In this document: piece by piece, positions 12,985 to 24,727 of the stretch
How positions within the stretch are numbered: the first letter of the stretch is position 1
How the letters are laid out: the number at the start of each line of letters is the position of its first letter
DNA from: Sistotremastrum niveocremeum HHB9708
Lineage: Eukaryota; Basidiomycota; Agaricomycetes; Sistotremastrales; Sistotremastraceae
Assembly (NCBI GenBank): GCA_001630475.1
Contig: KV419425.1
Span: 243,365 to 307,364 of the forward strand
DNA length: 64,000 bases
Reading direction: 5' to 3'
Made by a program: the position numbers and the translations under genes
The notes under the pieces: generated by a model
Told to the model about the DNA's origin: nothing
Seen by the model: only the letters and a program-made list of their open reading frames with translations
Database searches by the model: none

Positions 12985-13035
12985 AAAAGTGTACACTTTT
13001 CAATACCCAATTTCTGAGAACAAGTGTACACTTTT
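12985..13035. repeat. Two copies of an AAGTGTACACTT palindrome
   Basis: AAAAGTGTACACTTTT at 12985-13000 is a perfect 16 bp palindrome. A second copy, AAGTGTACACTT followed by TT, lies at 13022-13035, so the centres are 35 bp apart. They stand about 190-235 bp upstream of the WDR48-like start codon. They could be operator-like binding sites or a transposon footprint. Confidence 0.55.
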
Positions 13036-13860
13036 GGCCGCTTCGATTTGACTTCCTGACTCGCGATCGGCTTCGGATCTTCACGCTTCCCAGCCCCGGT
13101 TTCTCTTCGTCGACTCATGGGCATCTCTTCCTACTCCCAGGGACAACTAAAACTCTGCCAGGCCTTTCGCTGCTTTCTCTGAGCCATTTTTCGGAATTTT
13201 CACCCTATATGAGGACGGCTTCCGCCTCATATTGCGCGACCTCGGCGTGCCGAACGGACCTCCACATGCGCATGCAATTCGGCACTGCAGATTTTCCATA
13301 CGTGGCCAAATCCCCACCGAATCAAACTGGCAGAGCTATCTAGGAAATCTACAGAGCCCTAACGCACAGTCTCTCTGAAGTGGCCGTTCGTAATTGAGTG
13401 TTGTTCTCAATTCACAAAAGCCCCGGACCTAGGAATGGTCGTTTCTCCTAGGGCCTTTTTTCAAGCTGGTCTCGGGCTGAAATTTTCACGATTTTCACGG
13501 GCTCCAGTTTCTTGGCGGAGTGACACTACAGTAACTCCACGTACCTTATACCCTAAGCAATGGCGCCTCCGTCGGCTCACTATTTTCCCCTCAGTCGGTC
13601 TTCAAAACCCACCGCCCGAGCCCGAGTTGGGCAGTCGAATGTGTCGGCAAAGCCGAAACTTAGAGCTGCTCAGCTTCCAGATGTCTAACCTTGCGCCCTT
13701 CGCTTGTTTTTCTCTGCTTCACGCAACTCTCAGCATCCAGCTTCTTGCCGATCGTTTCGACAGTACCAAAATCAACAAATACTCTCAATGAACACTACAA
13801 TAAATCCAGGTCAAAGGGCTCCTCCGGACAACTCTAATCCTCACCCAAAACTGAGGTCGA

Positions 13861-14033
13861 CAGGACGCTACCAACGAGGACTTATTTTTCCCCGTCTCTC
13901 TGCTATAAGTCTTGCCCTAAATTTTCCCGAATTCGCGTGGTCCTTTTCTTTGAGTTGGAAATGTATCGAGGTCCCATTCCCCACGAAAGACTGACCTTAG
14001 CAGGACGCTGACCGCGAGGACTTATTTCTCCGC
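13861..14033. repeat. Imperfect direct repeat pair
   Basis: CAGGACGCTACCAACGAGGA with a CTTATTTTTC continuation at 13861-13892 recurs as CAGGACGCTGACCGCGAGGA plus CTTATTTCTC at 14001-14032. The spacing is 140 bp. Similarity fades after about 35 bp. The origin is unknown. Confidence 0.55.
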
Positions 14034-15595
14034 TTCTCCTCGCCATCGATCTATACTTCGCCATTTCTTCTCGCATCAGGGCTATAATAAAAAGCACAGG
14101 GGTTGATATAATTGAGCCCCAAGGTCTATGATTTTGCTATCCTCATGACACGTCCCTCACACGCCTTCTGACCTTCCTCCCGGAGTCTTGTTTCTCGACA
14201 AAGACATAACACTCTATCGAACAACCATCAAACTCTCGCCGCTCTCAAACCATCGACACCGCCGATAAACAACATTCGACAATCTCGACAATCTCAGATC
14301 CACCGTCTCCTATCAACGAACCTGATCAGCTCATGTATTCCGCCTGGAAACCACGTCCGACTCCTAAGCTCTACGATAATCTGGGACTCAGTGACCTTTG
14401 CGATACATAGGAACGAATATCTCCATGAGGGTCGTTCGTGCTGATGGAACGACCGCAACAATCAACAGCTTCTAGACTGTCTCACACGACACCCAGCGCA
14501 ACCTTCCTATGATCGGCATCAATTCCTCAATTCTCCAATTCTCCAATTCTTCCATACGACACTCCCTAGACTGCAAGCACATAACAACCTAGCCGACATC
14601 TATCTCCATGAGGTTCCCGCGCAGATCAAATCCCAATTAACTTCGGTGCTCGGATTCATAAGTCTTGTTCCTTTTGTCCTGCTTTAGATGTTACCCACTG
14701 CCACTGGAATTTTCTGTCCGGGAAGCCCGATATGACCCCTACCCCCTTTCTCACTGGCAGGTTCTCAATTTCTCAGCGCGGATGAAGTGCTTATGTCCTG
14801 TTGGGGTTCTTCTTTCACAGCAGCGCTTGTTTCAGCTTCTTAGTCCTGGGGTCCTGAACCGTTCTCTAATAAATTTGACGAAGGTTCAAAATACACAGTA
14901 AAATTTCTTCGAGCTCATCGTATTTCACCAACCGCTTTCAATGAATATTCTATCAGAAACCATATCCCCAGATCTAACTAAACGTGTCCTTAACACCCTC
15001 GAGTCATCCACAGGCATCGAATGCATCAACTCTCGGACCCGCACCATAACGCCAACATCCCCAACTATAGCGTTCAATGCCCGGCGTCTTGGCCACCCAA
15101 ACAAAAACGCTATCGCCTATGAACGATAATAAGAAATTAATCTCGGTGTTCTAACAAATCTTTGCGGGGCAGGTATTATTGTTTATCTACATGCGGCGGA
15201 ATTGATAGGAGGTTTTTGATGAACGTGGTTGGGAGGACGCCGTGACTGGGATGACATGCGGTGAAGGCGTTTTTCTGATTGTCAAGGTGCTACAACTCTT
15301 CGATATTTTCTTGGGGAAACCCTTTGCGTTGATTCGTTACGAGTAAGTCATAGCGGATGCTGAAGCACGAAAGAAAACAAATCCAGCGCGTGTAATATAC
15401 GTACGCCCGACTCGGTCCAAATCCGACCTTATCGAGTCCGAAAGTCGAACGATTGCGAGCACAGCAGTCTTGTAAATGCATATATCAATCAATATCAAGA
15501 GCTACGACAACAGAGCCCACGCTCCGAAGAACGCGCTATATCCTCAAGGCCTTCCCATTCTCTTATCCAAATAAGGTCATACCTTAACTTAACCT

Positions 15596-15628
15596 TCGCT
15601 TAGCTAAGGTAACTAAGGCGCTAAGCGA
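15596..15628. repeat. Small inverted repeat
   Basis: TCGCTTAG at 15596-15603 pairs with CTAAGCGA at 15621-15628 across a 17 bp loop that itself carries CTAAGGTAACTAAGG. It could form a hairpin. No gene context is apparent. Confidence 0.45.
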
Positions 15629-17039
15629 GCCACATCAACACGCGCCCACAACCGTGCCGAACCCTCTGCCCAGATCTCGTCCCTGCTTTGCTTCCGATCG
15701 TCGATTCGATCGACGTGCGAGCGCTCCGAGCTGACCGAGAGAACCGCATGTCCGAGATCACCGAGCTGAATGTGACAGATCACGCGACTTATGTTGGAGT
15801 TTTATGGCTCGATTTGGGATAGGGTTATGTGTATCTCCGTTTTGGGAAGCGAGCGGAAGTATTTTTTGTGGCATGTGAACGGATTAATATTGATTTAGTT
15901 GGGGTTTGTAGGGAGAACAAATGGAGTAGCGTAGCAACATGGATCTACGATGGATTTATGTGTACAGCTGTTCATAGCCTGAATACAAATATTTGAGTCC
16001 GGTTCGAGTACAAAGACATTTTTGCGAGATCTTGATAGGGACTCGAAGACTTCACGACAGAAAGATAGCGCTGACAACAGTGGCAAAATTCATGATTTGA
16101 ACGACAAGGATTCCAGTGATTGCAGGACAGCCTCCAAGTCAAGGGATGATAATTAAATGTCGGCAGGACATCACAGAAAGTCGAGCTGTGCACCGCGCGT
16201 ATTTATTGAAGTATGCGGACGCACAGCAGCATTAGAGATTTCTGACGTTGATGATCGGCACAGCGGCGAGAGAGACGAGAACGACCAGTTGCGTGATTTG
16301 AGATCCCAGTTTGATTGGGTAGTGGTGGTAGTGGTGTATTGACGGCCATGAGTCCTGCGCCATAAGGCCAACGAACGCTGTAGAATACCATCTCAGAGGA
16401 GGAGTATCTCAACCTGGCCTTAGAATATAGCTCGTTTGAGTATTCACGATCTTGATGCCCGTACGGTCGCGTCGGCGTTGCGAGCGGAAGAAACACACAG
16501 CAGCTGACATATAGGCACGGAGGAGGGCCACAGACTTGAGCAGCCAGGTGAACAGTGGACGTGTCGCAGTGAGTAAGTGAACGGATGGTATAGCACTTGA
16601 AGCAATAAAGAATTGGAGGGCGAGAGACTTGAAACTGATCAAGGACCGATCCTAGAGGAATTTCGCAGTCATAGGTGACAGCCAGGCTTCTTCTGACGAG
16701 GTAAAGGTTGGACATGGGTGTTCACACAAGTACCGAGAGAACGTCGAGCGCATTGAAAGACATGGCGGTTTGATATGCTGTGCAATCGATCGACAGGCTG
16801 AGGGCTTCGCGTTGTGTAGCCGTCGAATAAGATTAATCCTCTGTCGTCCGTCCGCGCAGTTGGCGATACAGTACAATGGCGTCGAGAGGGTGCCACTGAG
16901 TTTCAGAGCAGGAATATGCAGAGCTTGGTCGGCCTACTTGAGGATCACAGGATGCTATGAGGAGTAGCCGGTAGGTGCTACGGCGAGTCGAAAAGGTGGG
17001 CGAACATCCAAATAAGATACGCAAAGCTGCATAACTTAT

Positions 17040-17500
17040 TCAGCACAAGCTGTGATATATGACAGCAAGGACCGGCGCACATAGACTGATGACCTGATCC
17101 CATCTCCTCAGGACTGACTCGTCGACACATTCCAACTTCACGCCGCAAAAGTGCTCCTTCTTAGCCGCAGGCCAGGCTCTTATTTCCTATTTTTCGGCCT
17201 TAGATGTTAGCGGATTCGCCGTTGATCCAAGAAACTACTTACCAAGGCTAAGTATCCAGCAATCGGTTGCTTCGGGCGTCGACTGTCATCGCCCTGGATG
17301 TCTTGTTCTGCCTCGAGACGGTGAAGATAAACAACAGCTCGAGGACGGGAACAATTCAATCGTGAGACCTTGCCTATCAGGAAGCCTACAATGGCACTTG
17401 GCAGCTTTAGAATGAGGCAAGCAACGAGTACTAGTAAGCCCAAATGTGTCGAAGCAACCAGGAACGTCCAAGCGGATCCGGAATCGGGAACTCTTACGCT
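17040..17500 (-). CDS. Possible two-exon membrane protein fragment
   Basis: On the minus strand an open exon (about 17500-17234) encodes a strongly hydrophobic stretch, LGLLVLVACLILKLPSAIVG, then a charged tail. A plausible intron (GTAAGT to TAG) joins it to a second open exon ending at 17040 with another hydrophobic run (ISLCAPVLAVIYHSLC). I do not recognise the family. Many agaricomycete multi-pass proteins of unknown function have such short exons, but no diagnostic motif is visible. There is no clear start codon in the first exon, so upstream exons or decay are possible. Confidence 0.3.
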
Positions 17501-18559
17501 ATCTTAACCTCATCACGTTACAGTACGTCTCATGCTCAACTTAAGCTTAAGCATCCAATCATGGCGGTCCGTCTTGTGTCTTTTACTCCAAGTCTGCACA
17601 AGAAAAAAGTTAAGAAGCATTGGTTAAGTCGGAACAATAACCGTCGCAAAGCCCGGATAGCCAATCTTCTTCCGCTACCACATTCCTACATCCGCATTTG
17701 AACTTACGGCCATCAAGACTTCTCCACATTTCTTCCGAATCAAGGACTCCCTTTCATGCGAGCTTACGGACCCGGTCTCATCGGAAGACGGAGAGCCCTG
17801 TTCCTATCATGCGCTGTCCGAATCCAAGGGATCAAGCGACAAGTACAAGACTTTCGCGTGCGTCTCCAGGATATTTGTGGGTGCTGGTTGGGTCTTCCCG
17901 TGTGGCGCACATAACTTGTTAAGCAAGACCTTCTGCGATGTTCTCGGTTTCCTTAGTTTCTCACCAGGCCCTTTTAGTCATGAGATGAAACACAGCACGT
18001 CGCTATAACCAAGGAGGAGACAAGACGATCGTCAAGGAAATCGAGAAAGCCCACAGCTATCCTCATTCCTGTCCGATTAGGGCATGGAGACATGCCCACG
18101 CAGTAAGTTAAGTCGTAAGCATGATGACATGTCTTAACGTACTTGGGCAGCAGATCGAGCCTTCACTTCGGCCGGCCAGAAAAAAAGAGCGTGTTAATCC
18201 ATACGATACGATAGCCCTGAGATGACTCACTGAATGACAGGCCGTCTTTCCGGAGTGCCCAAGATAATTCCTTTGGGATTCGAGGTTCTGCGACGCATTG
18301 AACGCTCGAGGACAGAGTACGAGAATATTTTGCGACCCAAGCTGGCCTTCGCAGGAACCGCGAGGACTACGCGCACAAGGCTATGCCGAAGAAGGCCCTA
18401 AGAAAATGATGCTTGCTTGTTTGAACTGAAGACTGGCATTACCTTACGGTTCGAGCGCGCTTTTCGGCGACGCTCCCGACCACGGCTCCAAGGCATCTAT
18501 CTAGAGCATAACCTGGGAGTCCGAATAGAGTAAGACGGTCTTCTTTCTATGATGTTGCA

Positions 18560-19850
18560 TTAGCTCAAGGCCTTCAGCAGAGAAACGAATACGAAAACCT
18601 TTACAATTGCTCGGGGGGCCGTTCGGTCATCCATATTCGGGGTCGGTGTGCAACTTGTGGCAATCTCAATGGTGCTCCGGGTCGAGGAATATGCAACAAT
18701 CCCTGACTGGACTGCGTTACCTGGATAAAAGGACCAGACGTCATAAAAATTACACACTTGAAGGAGCCGCCGCCGTAAGTGTGAAATCATAAGAATTGCG
18801 ACATACGCAACTTCGAGCTGACACGCCCCTATAGATATCATGCAGTAGATGTGTGAATGACGCACCTTGGTTGTACTCTCTTCATCGCCGAAGAACTGTG
18901 ATGGTCCAGAGACGCCAGCCATGCTGACCGATCGACGAACCCGAAGCTCATCGACCCGATTATAGTTTGATACCTCGATCGGAGGAATGCTGATCACTCA
19001 CCAGCAATGCGTATATCTCAGCACCTTCTTCCTATACAATATCCTCCACAATTTACCAGCAACTCTCTGCGCGAACGACTGACGTGTTTTCCGAGTCGCC
19101 CCCCACTCCCTCGCGACGTGAACCTCCAACATCACCGTAGTCACGCCCAACGTTACGTATAACCATACCGCATGTCTAGCTCTGGGATGCCTTCCGATGA
19201 CGTGCCACGTGGTGAAAACCTGCCGATGTTCGACATCGTCAATCCCACCACTCAGCGAAACATCGTCTTCAACACCTCCCATCAACCGGTCGAGTCCTTT
19301 GATCTCGATGTCCTATCGTAGCGAGGGTGGCTCTCAGTACTTACCACGGAATCGTTGAGGATCTGTCGACGACTTCGGCCTCGTCGGTCCACAGCCAATC
19401 CATAATGAGGCAGGTAAACGCGATTCGCGATCTCGCCGTCCGTGCCTCCCTCACCTATTCCACCGGAATCAACTTATCGACTCACCCAGCAAGTTTCCTG
19501 TACCATCCTCCGGCTCACTCGCTGTCACCTCGTCTGTTCTCGATCCGTTCTCAACCACTATTTCCGTCAAGACCATCAACACGTCTTTTTCTTCCCCATT
19601 CCTTGCCACCCCCTCCGGGTATCGAGCCTCTCAGTACTCCTGAGTATATCCCGGCCGAAATGGTACAGAGGAAAATTGTGTGTGGCAGCGAGAATGAGCC
19701 ACCCAGTGGCCACGAAAACAAGACCGAAACTCAACAAGGCAATTGCCGACTCGCTCTTGCGTAGAAAGTCGTCTTCTCAGAATGAACGCGTCAATCAGTA
19801 TTTTGAAATTGCTTCAAGGTCTCGACACTCAGAGCATTGCGTGACTGAAA
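18560..19850 (-). CDS. Probable multi-exon membrane protein, unknown family
   Basis: Minus-strand exons can be linked through canonical splice sites. One exon near 19.65-19.76 kb encodes SAIALLSFGLVFVATGWLIL, a clear membrane span, followed by HNFPLYHFGRDIL. It continues through Glu/Asp/Gly-rich text and a segment with NRVYLPHYGLAVDRRGRSRR. After a GTAAGT intron near 19.34 kb comes an exon with HAVWLYVTLGVTTVMLEV, a second likely span, and a basic tail (RVAGKLWRILYRKK). Later short exons (SQFFGDEESTTK) are less certain. The start codon was not located with confidence; it may lie near 19.9 kb. No known motif was recognised. Frame continuity across introns is the main support. Confidence 0.4.
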
Positions 19851-20397
19851 CTGTCAATACCACGGCTTGCGCGATCTTCTTTCCGCGAAATACTCGGCGT
19901 TCAGGCGGCCAGAGCACTATCAGTTGGTGAGACAGTCTCCCAGAGCCATGCGAGTGCTTTCAGTCAGACAACCTGCGCCCTACTATCGTCTACAAGCTTT
20001 GGTGCCAATTGAGCTTCGGGACGGGTTGCGCTTTCGCTTCTAGGTATAGGCATGACGGAACCGCCTCGCACTCTCTATATCAAGTCTAGTATTTACTTCC
20101 AGGAAAATTGTTCAGACTAGCTACCGGCATCCAAGATATATATAAGATGCAAAGAGTTGAATAGCACTTGTGATAAGTAGATTAGATTATGAGCGACAGA
20201 CGACGAGCAAAACGAATGATTATCCAGGACAATACGGATTAATCAGTAGAGTAGCATGGCTATGACAGCAAATATCAGAATTGAAGTGAGCTTGCGAGTG
20301 CGACATCCAAATTACTAGGAGGCGAAGGTCGGCGAACAACTGTCAAACCAGATCAACGCCCGAAAATCCGTGAACAACCAAAAATCACTGACCTAAC
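19851..20397. other. Intergenic stretch
   Basis: This separates the putative membrane-protein gene from the first kinase-like gene's 3' end. I see nothing beyond short chance frames. Confidence 0.4.
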
Positions 20398-21775
20398 TCA
20401 CAGCCACCATAGTTGTATACGGTAGTACAGTCGCAAGAAGTAGCTCAATGGTTTAGGTGGGTCTTGTACGATGCCGGGTATTTCAGGATATATGGGGGGC
20501 CGTCCAAGGAGTTTGGCTTGAACCGAGTGTCTCCGGTAGTCTTGATAGGACACATAGGCATAGAGTTGGTTCTTGTGTTGTAGATACGCAGCTAGGTGCT
20601 CGCTGTCCAGTTCCAAAATGATGGAATGCAACATACGGAGGGCTTCTTCTGCAGTTGGCTGTTTTGTAGGTACGTCTTCTCGCATCGCAGTGATGAGAGG
20701 AAGTAAAACGTCAAGGTCATAATATTCCTGCACATGGAGTTGAGATGATGTACATAGGCACTAGACACAGAGAACTGACGTTGTATAGATTTGCTTGAAG
20801 CATGTCTCCAAGAGCGCGAACATCGAGGGGAAACGGGTCATATGGCCTGTTACTTTGGAATTCAGGAACACTCAAGGAGTGGCCCACAGGTCCTCTGACG
20901 TATCCACGAGCACTGTAACTCGAGTACCATTGCGATTCCCCAAAATCAATAAAGTAATACTGCACTGGAACGATAGTCCGAGATGAATAGGGCGCAGCTG
21001 AAAGTAATTTCAAAGGATTTGCAGGACAGGTATAACGGCCAGGATCGCAAGGATGAAATCCTTTGGGAAACAGAGCACCTGGCTCCATCATGGTATTCGA
21101 TTGACATATATCACTAAAGTTATTGTTGAGACAGGAATTCCCAGTTCGGCATCGCAGCACTTACAGATGGGCAATGTTGTGTTCGTGCAAGAACGCGAGA
21201 CCCTGTATCGGGGATTAATCGACAAAAAAAAAATAGGCAGCAAGACCTTACCTCGATTAAAGTGTAGATACACTGCACCAACTCCCCCAGGGTCTCGAAT
21301 GGTATCTCATCGTAATAAATGAGCAGAGGCATGACCGCCAAAACGGTCTCGTCGGTATCAGGAAGGGGATGAGCAGCAAGCAAAGGGACGCAATGATTGC
21401 GGGGATCCGCCTGGAGATTAAAAGAAGAGAGATGTTGCCACACAGGCAGCTCCTTTGAGTCCGTTGGCAGGAGTTTCATCATAACGCGGCGACCATCTTC
21501 AATTCGCGTGGCATCCATAACGTGGCCTCGAATCTCGAAAAGAATGAACGTCTCGGAGACTAAAATTGAGCACAACGACTCACATGCATGGGCACTCTAT
21601 CTTCACTCCACACTGAAGGTGTGCCACTGGTCAACCATGAAGGCTCCCAATCGGGTTGAAATCTTCTCCTCAGAGTGTATCCGATGCTCTTGAGCCAAGG
21701 TTGATATCCTACCCACCGGAGTTCGCTCTGCGAACGTGTCAGTAGAAGAGGTGTCGTTTCTGGGCTTTCCGGCAT
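20398..21775 (-). CDS. Kinase-like protein, array copy A
   Basis: First of six paralogues, about 390 residues in five or six exons. It starts at MPESPETTPLLL and has the family's N-terminal signature RWVGYQPWLKSIGYTLRRRF...PDWEPSWLTSG. The kinase core follows: a beta-3 Lys in RRVMMKLLPTDSKELPVWQHL, a hinge-like VLAVMPLLIYYDE, then LAFLHEHNIAHL joined by an intron to DICQSNTMM. This keeps the catalytic Asp and Asn as HLD..xxN in place of HRD..N. YFIDFGES supplies the DFG metal site, and PYDPFPLDVRALGD the helix F Asp. It ends with LLGRPPIYPEIPG and a hydrophobic tail WWL. The glycine loop is short or absent. Family members are common in Agaricomycetes but uncharacterised. Activity is possible; the substrate is unknown. 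Confidence 0.75.
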
Positions 21776-22592
21776 GAAGAATGGCGTAATACGGTAAAGA
21801 AGGACCAATAAAGTAGATGGCAGCGTAAAGTAGTAGGTGTTCAAGGCTAGCCCTGAGAGCGAAAGATCGTCCGTTCCAAGGTTCAGTGCGTTTGCGAGGA
21901 TGATGCACTGTTTCAGCATCTGAGAACAATTGAAAAAGACTCACGGACGATTTGAGAACAATAAGTAGACAAGGCATATGCATTGTTTCACGATAGTCAA
22001 GCGTAATTGTAAATTGAAGCCAGGGCCGTGGTCAAGCTCGGGAATGCTGTGCAGATGTCCGTATTACAATAAGTGCAACTAGGAATTGGACAAGGACTGA
22101 CTTTGAGGTGGATCAGACACGAAATCGAATGAGGGACAATGTTCGGCGCTGTAGTACTAGTTAGACGGTTTCGAAATTTCTCATGAGAGTCTCAGCGCTT
22201 ATATATAGAAGCAGAATAAACGACACGCAGCACTTGCATGCCATAGCATCATGACCAGATAACATGAGTAATGAACATATACACATAATATTGACAAGCG
22301 CAAAAAAGGCGCGGAGAAAAAGGTATGGTGTAGTGGTACGCAGTCATGAAGTCAGATACGAAAGGTTCACGACTTCCTTATGCGAAGGCGAGGCAGGGCA
22401 CGGTATGCGAATCGTATCGTAGCTATGAGAGTCGCCAGAGGGCATACAGAATGACTGTCTCATCAGAGCCAGCGCATCTGAGTTCGAGAACGCCATCCTG
22501 GAATGATATGGTCAGCGACTATATCCCCGATGCTCAAGAAATTACTCACAGCACTTGGGATGCAAGGGATAAACTGGAAGTCCCAAGCAGTA
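21776..22592. other. Spacer between kinase-like copies A and B
   Basis: This holds the upstream region of copy A and the 3' side of copy B. A frame running into copy A from 21919 extends it upstream but lacks family similarity before MPESPE. No other gene is seen. Confidence 0.4.
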
Positions 22593-24006
22593 TCAGGGCA
22601 ACCAAAGAATGAACTGTAGATACAGTCGTGTAAACCGGCCAAGAGGTTCGATCTTGTCATTGCGCAATCCAGGAATCTCCGGGTATATAGGAGGTCGACC
22701 GAGCAGCTTCGCTTTTATCTTATGTTTTCGGAATTTATAGCGCGAAACAAACTCGAAGATCTCTGACTTGGGCCGAAGGAACGCTGAGAGGACGTCGGCG
22801 CGTTGTTTGCGAATTATAGAACGCACTGTTTTGAAGGCTTGAGCAGCAGTCGGCCTTTTCGCGGGATCATCATCACGCATTGCTGACACAAGCGGAACGA
22901 GGACATCAGTGTCATAATAAGCCTGAAAGTCTCTGCGGATGAGTCACTGGATCCCAGCTGCGCGACTTAAACGCCAACGTACATCTAAGAAATCAACCAG
23001 AAACATATCCCCTAATGCCCAGATATCGAGTTTGAAAGGATCGTAAGGCTTGTTCGTTTTGCATTCCGGTGCGTTCCACGAGTGACCCACGGGTCCGGTG
23101 ATGTATTCACGCGTATCGTAGCCCGAATACCACACGGATTCGCCAAAATCAATGAAATAATACGTCACGGGCGATATTGTGCGAGAGGTGTATGGTGGAG
23201 ACTTAAGCAGCCTCAGAGGTTCCCGATCGGATGTATAGAAGCTGGGTGTGACAGGGTGGTAGCCTTTGGGAAAGAGGTTAGGCCCTGGATCCATCATCGC
23301 ATTCGCCTTGGAGATGTCTCTGAGGGTCAAATTCAGAAGATGAAATGCAAACTTAACAGAAAGACCGTACAAGTGAGCGACATTGCAGTCATGAAGGAAA
23401 ACCAGACCCTGGCGGAACGTCATTCAAATATTGACTGCAGTAATATTGCTGCAAATCTTACCTCAAGGAAAGTATGCATGCACAATAGCAGTTCTCCGAG
23501 TGTCTCAAAATCCGTGCGGCTGTAGTACATGAGCAAGGGCATAACCACTATCACGGTCTCATCGTTGTCGGGAAGGGGGTGAATATCGAGGATCGGAACG
23601 CAATGATTTTGAGGATCTGACTGGCGAGCGGATAAAAGCCTCCATAATGGCAGTTCTTTGCGAGATGTGTTCACAAATTTCATTGCCACACGACGTCCAT
23701 CGCTAATTCTGACCGCATCCATCACTTGCCCATAAATCTGTGAAACGACCATGGTGAGATGACGCGCATGAGTGAAGAGTTATCGCGTACGTGTATCTGC
23801 AGAGCATCTTCGCTCTCAATCATAGAGAGACCACTTGTCAACCACGACGGGGTCCACCCTGGCTGGTATCTACGCCTCAGTCTGTATCCTATCCTCTCAA
23901 GCCATGGCTGGTACGAGGCCCATCTCTGCTCTGTTCTCGCCAGCTGCAGGTGGGGAGGGACGTTCACGGTCTGGCTTGCAGGCCGTTGCCTTGAGAAAAG
24001 TGGCAT
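22593..24006 (-). CDS. Kinase-like protein, array copy B
   Basis: Same architecture as copy A and closest to copy C. The start MPLFSRQRPASQT is followed by RWASYQPWLERIGYRLRRRY and PGWTPSWLTSG. The core shows RRVAMKFVNTSRKELPLWRLL (beta-3 Lys), VIVVMPLLMYY, VFLHDCNVAHL spliced to DISKANAMM, and YYFIDFGESVWYSGYD. It also has PYDPFKLDIWALGD and DDDPAKRPTAAQAF (conserved Arg near the C-lobe end). It ends PPIYPEIPGLRNDKIEPLGRF with tail LWLP. All exons are open with good GT/AG junctions, so it looks intact. The frame at 23082-23525 on the other strand is a shadow. Confidence 0.75.
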
Positions 24007-24727
24007 AAAGACGATATCAACTTCGGGTGTTGTGGGCGGAGACGAGTGGTTTCAGATAGATCCATTTCTTAACAAGGCAGATGGGTGAAGCTGGGCCGAC
24101 GGCGTACTCGGAGTTGAATGCAGGATAAGGCTGCCGCGCTACAATTGTGCAATTGTAGTTCTGTATACAGCCAGTCCTCAAAACCCGGGCCAGTATTAGT
24201 CTGACCCCTTGCAAAAATTTAGCTGAGCCAAGCCATTGAACCAAGTTGGAGGGTTGTCGAGAGTATGATGGAATATATTCACTGTCTTAAAGAGCTTTCT
24301 GATGTACGTTGAGCTTGAAATCAGAATTGGAGTCCTAGTTGAGGCCGAGCGAGCTGTGATGCATGTGATGGGTGGTCTGAGGAAGTTCGGCTATAGTGTA
24401 TATGTCCGTAAAACAATAACTTCAACAATATGCAGCGCATTGTTATCAGACAAGGAGGTGACACCTCAAGGAGAGGATCAAGAAGACATATGCACGCCTC
24501 TACAATGATAATGCTATATGAGACATAGACCAAATGAGACACGGATATAGTGGTTAGTAGTATTCGCCGCTGCGGCTCAAATTGCCGCTCAATGGATGGT
24601 CGCCACAAAATTCAGCACATCTGACCGAACATTACTAATTCACAATGTTGTCAACGCTGATATGAGAAAGAATGCTCAAAATCTTGCTCACAGTACTCGC
24701 GATGCAACACAGAACTCCCAAGGAAGG

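Larger units (their letters stand above)
12801..17039. other. Long gene-poor tract
   Basis: No convincing gene. The tract contains the twin palindromes near 12985-13035, a 32 bp direct repeat at 13.86/14.00 kb, and a small inverted repeat near 15.6 kb. Frames at 16203-16715 and 16409-16642 on the minus strand include a hydrophobic stretch (LALQFFIASSAI...LLRAYMSAAVCFF). They could belong to a decayed membrane-protein gene, but no splice path joins them convincingly. Confidence 0.4.
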
